A stretch of DNA of 64,000 nt from Hydrogenophaga sp. (GTDB taxonomy: Bacteria; Pseudomonadota; Gammaproteobacteria; Burkholderiales; Burkholderiaceae_C): positions 62,001 to 126,000 of the forward strand of contig NZ_JAHBZK010000005.1 in the NCBI RefSeq assembly GCF_019635465.1. Reading direction: 5' to 3'. Numbering within the stretch: the stretch's first letter is position 1; the number at the start of each line of letters is the position of its first letter. Under the pieces are notes generated by a model. The model did not search any database and had not been told where the DNA came from. It was given only the letters and a program-made list of their open reading frames with translations. Shown piece by piece: positions 59,226-64,000 of the stretch. A program made the position numbers and the translations under genes.

Positions 59226-61307
59226 TCAAGCCTTGAGGTATTCGGCCTTGCTGCCCAGCCACCGCGCGATGTGCTGCTCGGCCAGTTCGGGGTGCTGCGT
59301 CAGCATGATCGGCGCGGTCTCGCGGGCCCAGGCCAGCAGGTGGCCGTCGGTGGCGAGGTCGGCAAAGCGCAGCAGCGGCGCGCCCGATTGCCGCGCACCC
59401 AGAAACTCCCCCGGCCCGCGGATCTCCAGGTCGCGGCGCGCGATCTCGAAGCCGTCGTGCGTTTCCACCATGGCGCGCAGCCGCTCGCGTGCGGTCTCGC
59501 CCAGGCGACCGCCTTCCGGTGCGCTGTAGAGCAGCACGCATGCAGACGCGGCGGCACCGCGCCCCACGCGCCCGCGCAGCTGGTGCAACTGGCTCAGGCC
59601 GAAGCGTTCGGCGTGCTCGATGACCATGAGCGAGGCATTGGGCACGTCGACGCCAACCTCGATGACGGTGGTGGACACCAGCACGCCCATCTGCCCTTCG
59701 ACGAACAGCGACATCACCGCCTTCTTCTCGGCCACCGGCATGCGTGAGTGCAGCAAACCCACCATCACGCCGGGAAGCGCGTACGACAGCTCGGCATGGG
59801 TGGCGGTGGCGTTGCTCAGGTCGAGGGCTTCGCTTTCTTCGATCAGCGGGCACACCCAGTACACCTGCCGGCCCTGCGCCAGCTGAGCACGGATGCGCTC
59901 CACCACTTCGTCGCGGCGCGCGTCGCTGATGACCTTGGTGACGATGGGTGTGCGACCGGGCGGCAGCTCGTCGATGGTGGAGACGTCCAGATCGGCGTAG
60001 TAGCTCATGGCCAGGGTGCGCGGGATCGGGGTGGCCGTCATCATCAAAAGGTGTGGCTCCAGGTGGGCCAGCGACTTGCCCCGCAGCGCCAGCCGCTGCG
60101 CCACGCCAAAGCGGTGCTGCTCGTCGATCAGCGCCAGGGCCAGCCGATCAAACACCACCTGGTCCTGGATCACCGCGTGGGTGCCGACCACCAGCGCCGC
60201 CTCGCCGCTGGCAATCAAGGCAAGCATCTCCTCGCGCTGTTTCTTCTTCTGGCTGCCGGTGAGCCAGGCCACGCGCTTGCCCAGCGGCGCAAGCAATGGC
60301 TCCAGCCAGCCGATGAGCTTGCGAAAGTGCTGCTCGGCCAGGATTTCGGTGGGCGCCATCAGCGCGCACTGCCAGCCGGCGTCGATGGCGATGGCCGCCG
60401 CCAGTGCCGCCACCACCGTTTTGCCCGAGCCGACATCGCCCTGCAGCAAGCGGTGCATGGGCACGGTGCGCGCCAGGTCGGCGGCGATCTCCTCGCCCAC
60501 GCGCCGCTGTGCCGCCGTCAGGGCGAACGGCAGCACGGCCAGCAGTTGCTCGTGCAGGCCTTCGCGACGCAGCGGCAAAGCCGGGGCGTGCAGCGCGTCG
60601 CGCTCGCGCTTGGCCACGGCCTGCGACAGCTGCTGGGCCAGCAGCTCCTCGGCCTTCAGGCGCTGCCAGGCAGGGTGGCTGCGGTCGTCCAGTGCGGCCA
60701 GCGACACGTCGGGCCCCGGGTGGTGCAGGTGCTGCAGGGCATCGCGCAGTCTTGGGCTCACCCGGGTTTGCCGCTGCAGTGCGGCCAGCGCATCGGGCGG
60801 CAAGGTCTCGTGCAGATCGACCCGCGACAGCGCGCCGACCACCGCCTTGCGCAGGTAGGCCTGCGGCAGTTGCGCACTGGTGGGGTACACCGGCGTTAGC
60901 GACGCAGGCAGGTCGCCCTCGGCCAGCTTGAACGCGGGGTGCAGCATGGTCCAGCCCGCAAACCCGCCCTTGAGTTCGCCACGCGCACGGATGCGCGCCC
61001 CCACCGCCAGCGTCTTCTGGTGCGAGGGGTAGAAGCTGAAGAAGCGCAATGTGCAGGTGTCGCTGCCGTCGTCCAGCGTCACCAGCAACTGGCGCCGGCC
61101 GCGGTACTGCACCTCGCTGTGCGTCACCACGCCTTCGATCTGCGCCGATTCACCCGGGCGGGCGTCGCGCAGCGCCACGATGCGGGTCTCGTCCTCATAG
61201 CGCAGCGGCAGGTGCAGGGCCAGGTCGATGTCGCGGCGCAGGCCGAGCTTGTGCATCGCCTTCTGGGGGGCGGACAAGGGCTTGGGCGGGGTGGCGGCCT
61301 CGGGCAT
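59226..61307 (-). CDS. recG: ATP-dependent DNA helicase RecG
   Basis: A 693-residue superfamily 2 helicase that reverses stalled forks. An OB-fold wedge domain (about 75-165, RYEDETRIVALRDARPGESA) precedes the motor with Walker A LLQGDVGSGKTVVA, motif II LIDEQHRFGVAQR, motif III MMTATPIPRTLA and motif VI QLRGRVGRG. ATG at 61307 fits the family N-terminus; an upstream ATG would add 42 unrelated residues. Confidence 0.97.
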   Translation of the reverse strand: MPEAATPPKPLSAPQKAMHKLGLRRDIDLALHLPLRYEDETRIVALRDARPGESAQIEGVVTHSEVQYRGRRQLLVTLDDGSDTCTLRFFSFYPSHQKTLAVGARIRARGELKGGFAGWTMLHPAFKLAEGDLPASLTPVYPTSAQLPQAYLRKAVVGALSRVDLHETLPPDALAALQRQTRVSPRLRDALQHLHHPGPDVSLAALDDRSHPAWQRLKAEELLAQQLSQAVAKRERDALHAPALPLRREGLHEQLLAVLPFALTAAQRRVGEEIAADLARTVPMHRLLQGDVGSGKTVVAALAAAIAIDAGWQCALMAPTEILAEQHFRKLIGWLEPLLAPLGKRVAWLTGSQKKKQREEMLALIASGEAALVVGTHAVIQDQVVFDRLALALIDEQHRFGVAQRLALRGKSLAHLEPHLLMMTATPIPRTLAMSYYADLDVSTIDELPPGRTPIVTKVISDARRDEVVERIRAQLAQGRQVYWVCPLIEESEALDLSNATATHAELSYALPGVMVGLLHSRMPVAEKKAVMSLFVEGQMGVLVSTTVIEVGVDVPNASLMVIEHAERFGLSQLHQLRGRVGRGAAASACVLLYSAPEGGRLGETARERLRAMVETHDGFEIARRDLEIRGPGEFLGARQSGAPLLRFADLATDGHLLAWARETAPIMLTQHPELAEQHIARWLGSKAEYLKA

Positions 61308-61469
61308 GGGTCGCGATTCTGCTTGTTTCCGGCCGCCGGTCGCCGCACCGTCAGCAAGCGGGCCGCCGACATCCCACGGATGTCCAGAAGGCAACCAAAT
61401 AACACTTAAGAACTCATATATCCCAGATAACATCCACGCCCTGGTACCAAAGAATCAGGGAGAACGCCC
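61308..61469. promoter_or_regulatory. Divergent promoter region recG / secreted hydrolase
   Basis: A 162-bp gap with an AT-rich core near 61395-61465 (ATATATCCC, GATAAC, ACACTTAAG). It likely holds promoters in both directions. For the plus gene GGGAGA sits before the ATG. No regulator site is recognised. Confidence 0.4.
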
Positions 61470-63200
61470 ATGCAGGGCCAATCGCGTCGGCACCCGGTGG
61501 CCGCATGGTGGTGTGTGTTGTGCCTCTTTTGGCCGATGGGCGCAGCGGCGCAGGATGCGTGTTCGGGGCTGGTGGCCCGCGGCATCTACTGCACCCTGAC
61601 CCCCAACGACGTCGGGCCCTGGGCCTACTACGCCAGCTACGGCAACTGGACGGCCGACCTCGCACGCGACCACCCGTCCGCCGAATCCCTGCTGGCCGCC
61701 TGGGCCCAGGCCACCCGCCAGGCCCTGAACGCGCCGACCCTGCAGTGCGACGACGGCACCATCAGCGCCGACGCCACACAGAACACCACGTCCGGTCGCT
61801 TCACGGCCAGCGGCTTCCCCGACAGCCTGCAGGTGGGCAGCTACCGCAACGAACTGCACTGCACCGACACCTCGACCGGCCAGCCCGCGGCGCGCACCGT
61901 GCAGGCCGTCATCGCGGTGGCCGCCACGCGCACCGTGGGCTGCGCCGCCCCCTTGCAAGAGCGCACCGATGCGGCCACCAACACCCCCATGTGCGTGGGC
62001 GACAGCCAGCCGGTGGTGACGCTGCGCGACCTGGGCGCCGAGCAAAGCGGCACACCCGGCTCGCCACGCCGCATCGAGGCCGCCGTGCGCAACGCGGCCA
62101 ACCACAACGCCCCCATGCCCGACACCGTGGTGACGCTGCAGGTGCTGCCCCCCGCCGGCCAGTTGCCCGCCGGGCGCCTGCTCAACACCAGCTACCCCGG
62201 CCAATACCTGCCCGCCACGCAAATGCGCGGCATCACCGACAGCAACGGCCTGACGGTCTCGACCTTCTACTGGCCGCAAACCAGCCAGCAAGCCCCGGTG
62301 CAGCGCATCGGTGCCAACTGCGACGCCGCCGGTGTGTGCGCCGCCGTGCTGGACTTGCACTGGCAGACGGAGATCGTGGTGGGGTTTTTCAATGGGGTGG
62401 GGAATACGGACGCTGCCGCACAAAAGAGTTTGAAGCGGCTAGAAGACGAGTTCGGTCAGAGGTTTCAATATGCCTTCTTGAAGTTCGACTGGTTCTACAA
62501 CCAAACCGCCTGCGGCGACGCCTGGTACGGCAAGGTCTCATGCCTGGAGGACGTGGCCGAGGTGTTCGACCAGCGCAGCCAGGAGTTGGGCGGCGTCTTC
62601 GCCAACCGCTGGGAGGTGTTCTGGGACATCCTGGCCGGGCGCCACGCGGACGATGCCTCCGGCACCGGGCAGTTGCTGGGCCTGCTCGGCGACGGCGGCA
62701 ACGCCCTGTTGCAGTGGCTCGACGCCACGGCCAACGCCCTGATCAACCAGCTCGCGCGCGACACCTTGAAGCTGATCACCCTGTTCAGCGATTCACCCAC
62801 CTACGAGAACCGCGCCGATCACCTGCAGCGCCTGCAACAGCACGCCGACCAGAACCGGGCGCTGCTGCTGGTCGCGCACTCCCAGGGCAACCTGTTTGTC
62901 AACAGCGCTTTCGACGCCTTGCGTGCGCTGCGGCCCCAGGTGCCCATGCAGGTGGTGCACGTGGCCCCCGCCTCACCCACGCTGCGCGGCGCGCACTTGC
63001 TGGCCGACATCGACCTGGTCATCAACGGCCTGCGCCTGTCCGGCATCAACAGCGTGCCCGACGCCAACGTCAACCTGCCGCTCAGCCGCAAGGATGTGAG
63101 CGGCCATGGCTTCGAACCCACCTACCTCGACAAGACCCGCGCAGCCTACGCCCGCACCATTGGCATGATCAACGCCAGCCTGGCCGCACTCGCCCCCTGA
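61470..63200 (+). CDS. Exported protein with serine-hydrolase-like C-terminal domain
   Basis: No named family is assigned with certainty. The 576-residue product has a signal peptide (about residues 1-28, ending MGAAAQ), a Cys-rich N-terminal part, a beta-rich Ig-like stretch (about 215-272, TVVTLQVLPPAG then GITDSNGLTVSTFYW), and from residue 301 a globular domain. That domain opens with VVGFFNGVGNT and has LLLVAHSQGNLFVNSAF, where Ser471 sits in a G/A-H-S-Q-G nucleophile elbow. HVAPASPTLRG, an Asp near 513-515 and SGHGFEPTYL (His546) could complete an alpha/beta-hydrolase triad. It is followed 12 bp later by lipoprotein genes. GC drops at about 62370, just where the hydrolase-like domain starts. 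Confidence 0.7.
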   Translation: MQGQSRRHPVAAWWCVLCLFWPMGAAAQDACSGLVARGIYCTLTPNDVGPWAYYASYGNWTADLARDHPSAESLLAAWAQATRQALNAPTLQCDDGTISADATQNTTSGRFTASGFPDSLQVGSYRNELHCTDTSTGQPAARTVQAVIAVAATRTVGCAAPLQERTDAATNTPMCVGDSQPVVTLRDLGAEQSGTPGSPRRIEAAVRNAANHNAPMPDTVVTLQVLPPAGQLPAGRLLNTSYPGQYLPATQMRGITDSNGLTVSTFYWPQTSQQAPVQRIGANCDAAGVCAAVLDLHWQTEIVVGFFNGVGNTDAAAQKSLKRLEDEFGQRFQYAFLKFDWFYNQTACGDAWYGKVSCLEDVAEVFDQRSQELGGVFANRWEVFWDILAGRHADDASGTGQLLGLLGDGGNALLQWLDATANALINQLARDTLKLITLFSDSPTYENRADHLQRLQQHADQNRALLLVAHSQGNLFVNSAFDALRALRPQVPMQVVHVAPASPTLRGAHLLADIDLVINGLRLSGINSVPDANVNLPLSRKDVSGHGFEPTYLDKTRAAYARTIGMINASLAALAP

Positions 63201-63212
63201 AAGGAGAACCCC

Positions 63213-63758
63213 GTGCCCACAACGAACCTGCTGACCCGCCCCGTAACCGTGGCCGCCTGCGTCGCCGCCCTGCTGCTCACCGCCTGCGGCGGCGGCCGCA
63301 AATCAGACACCACCGCCCCCGCCACCCTGGCCGAACAGATCCAGCAACTCGAGGCCAGCGGCAAGCTGCCAAAACTCGATCGATCTGACGACATCCGAGG
63401 GCTCGACACAGACAACAACGGCATCCGCGACGACATAGATGCCTGGATCGCTGCACTGCCGATCACGGACGTGCAAAAGCGCGCTGCACAGCAAATGGCT
63501 CGGGTTCAGCAAGCCAAACTTGTCGCCAATCTCACCGACAAGACCTCACTTCAGTTGCTAGGCGATCGTTCCATGGCGGGCGTGAGTTGTTTGGTGGATG
63601 TCTTCAAGCCGAACAATCAAATGGGCTACGACCTGATCGATCAGATCGAAGCCAACACCGCCAACACCAAGAATCGCGCCATGCAATACCTCGCCTACAA
63701 CCGGGCAGTGTCGGGCAGCTCGGGCACGCTACCGTCAGGCAACACCTGCGAACCATGA
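63213..63758 (+). CDS. Predicted outer-membrane/periplasmic lipoprotein
   Basis: A 181-residue lipoprotein of unknown function. The signal ends in the lipobox LLLTAC (Cys about residue 25), followed by GGGRKSD, which suggests sorting to the outer membrane. Residues 60-80 contain DTDNNGIRDDID, an EF-hand/thrombospondin-3-like calcium loop. The rest is helical with one later Cys pair (SCLVD, NTCEP) that may form a disulfide. AGGAG precedes GTG at 63213. The stop overlaps the next paralogue's ATG by 4 bp. Confidence 0.75.
   Translation: MPTTNLLTRPVTVAACVAALLLTACGGGRKSDTTAPATLAEQIQQLEASGKLPKLDRSDDIRGLDTDNNGIRDDIDAWIAALPITDVQKRAAQQMARVQQAKLVANLTDKTSLQLLGDRSMAGVSCLVDVFKPNNQMGYDLIDQIEANTANTKNRAMQYLAYNRAVSGSSGTLPSGNTCEP
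63276..63370 (+). repeat. Duplicated 95-bp segment, first copy
   Basis: This stretch matches 63851-63945 with a single difference (G at 63353, A at 63928). It encodes the lipobox end, the GGGRKSDTTAPATL linker and the helix EQIQQLEASGKL. Beyond it the two genes drift apart. Confidence 0.9.
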
Positions 63759-64000
63759 CGCCTTCTCGCGAAATCGCCTCGCAGTGGGATTCACGCCGAT
63801 TGCCCACCCATTCGGCCAAGCGCCTCCTCGCCATGAGCTTGTGCGCCACCCTCACCGCCTGCGGCGGCGGCCGCAAATCAGACACCACCGCCCCCGCCAC
63901 CCTGGCCGAACAGATCCAGCAACTCGAAGCCAGCGGCAAGCTGCCCCAGCTCGACCGCTCCGACGACATCCGCGGGCCCGACAAAGACAACAACGGCATC
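63755..64000 (+). CDS. Second paralogous lipoprotein, 5' part
   Basis: The gene runs off the window after 82 codons. It starts inside the previous stop (ATGA). A longer N-region (MTPSREIASQWDSRR) leads to the signal helix and lipobox CATLTAC, then GGGRKSD and the same linker and calcium-loop region (DKDNNGI) as the upstream gene. Tandem paralogues coupled behind a hydrolase-like gene are the main reason to suspect an effector/immunity locus. Confidence 0.75.
   Translation, partial: MTPSREIASQWDSRRLPTHSAKRLLAMSLCATLTACGGGRKSDTTAPATLAEQIQQLEASGKLPQLDRSDDIRGPDKDNNGI
63851..63945 (+). repeat. Duplicated 95-bp segment, second copy
   Basis: 94 of 95 positions equal the segment at 63276-63370, offset 575 bp. 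Conservation at third codon positions as well points to recent duplication or gene conversion rather than selection on protein alone. Confidence 0.9.

Noticed and set aside
61470..63200. Type VI secretion effector
   Set aside because: A Sec-type signal peptide is present and no vgrG, hcp or adaptor gene is nearby; only the wider effector/immunity idea is kept.

Overview
The window looks like chromosome of a betaproteobacterium of the order Burkholderiales, most likely Comamonadaceae (Hydrogenophaga/Comamonas-like). The reasons are high GC, the gene order rplN...secY-infA-rpmJ-rpsM-rpsK-rpsD-rpoA-rplQ, the recG/oxyR/ubiA neighbourhood, a Bug-type (TTT) receptor, a terephthalate operon in the Comamonas gene order, and short GC-rich intergenic hairpin repeats. 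The family assignment is inference. No phage, IS element, integrase or CRISPR array was seen, and no gene-free stretch exceeds about 260 bp.

Layout. 1-6.1 kb: end of an aromatic acyl-CoA ligase gene with a RidA gene, an orphan PAS histidine kinase, a Tat-exported amino-acid-type binding protein and a TonB-dependent receptor. 6.3-13.2 kb: thiD, dps, an EamA exporter divergent from a LysR regulator, a thioredoxin-like protein, an orphan helical protein behind a perfect TGTGA-N6-TCACA palindrome, and an ornithine-cyclodeaminase-like/FAD-monooxygenase pair. 13.2-20.8 kb: formaldehyde detoxification (fghA, frmA), then a complete terephthalate operon tphC-A2-A3-B-A1 with the divergent IclR regulator gene tphR and a 15-bp operator palindrome between them.

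20.8-30.6 kb: a polyol (mannitol/sorbitol/arabitol) operon on the minus strand. It encodes binding protein, two permeases, ATPase, mannitol 2-dehydrogenase, an SDR dehydrogenase, an AraC activator, xylulokinase and fructokinase, so uptake, oxidation to ketose, phosphorylation and control lie together. 30.9-35.8 kb: a DeoR regulator with a Ugp-like ABC importer. 35.8-45 kb: initiator tRNA and the spc/alpha ribosomal operons with secY and rpoA. 45.2-55.2 kb: a full glycerol regulon, glpSTPQUV-D on the minus strand and glpR-glpK divergent on the plus strand. It brings glycerol in by an ABC transporter and converts it through glycerol 3-phosphate to dihydroxyacetone phosphate.

55.3-61.3 kb: proC, an EamA transporter with an extreme histidine-rich tail, ubiA, oxyR and recG. 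61.5-64 kb: the least explained part, a secreted protein with a serine-hydrolase-like nucleophile motif followed by two overlapping paralogous lipoprotein genes that share a 94/95-bp identical segment; the second runs off the window. This arrangement resembles effector/immunity loci but is not proven to be one. Other notable points are promoters built into the stop codons of rplQ and glpD, TTCG half-sites spaced about 21 bp apart in the glp control region, and an attenuator-like hairpin between rpsK and rpsD.
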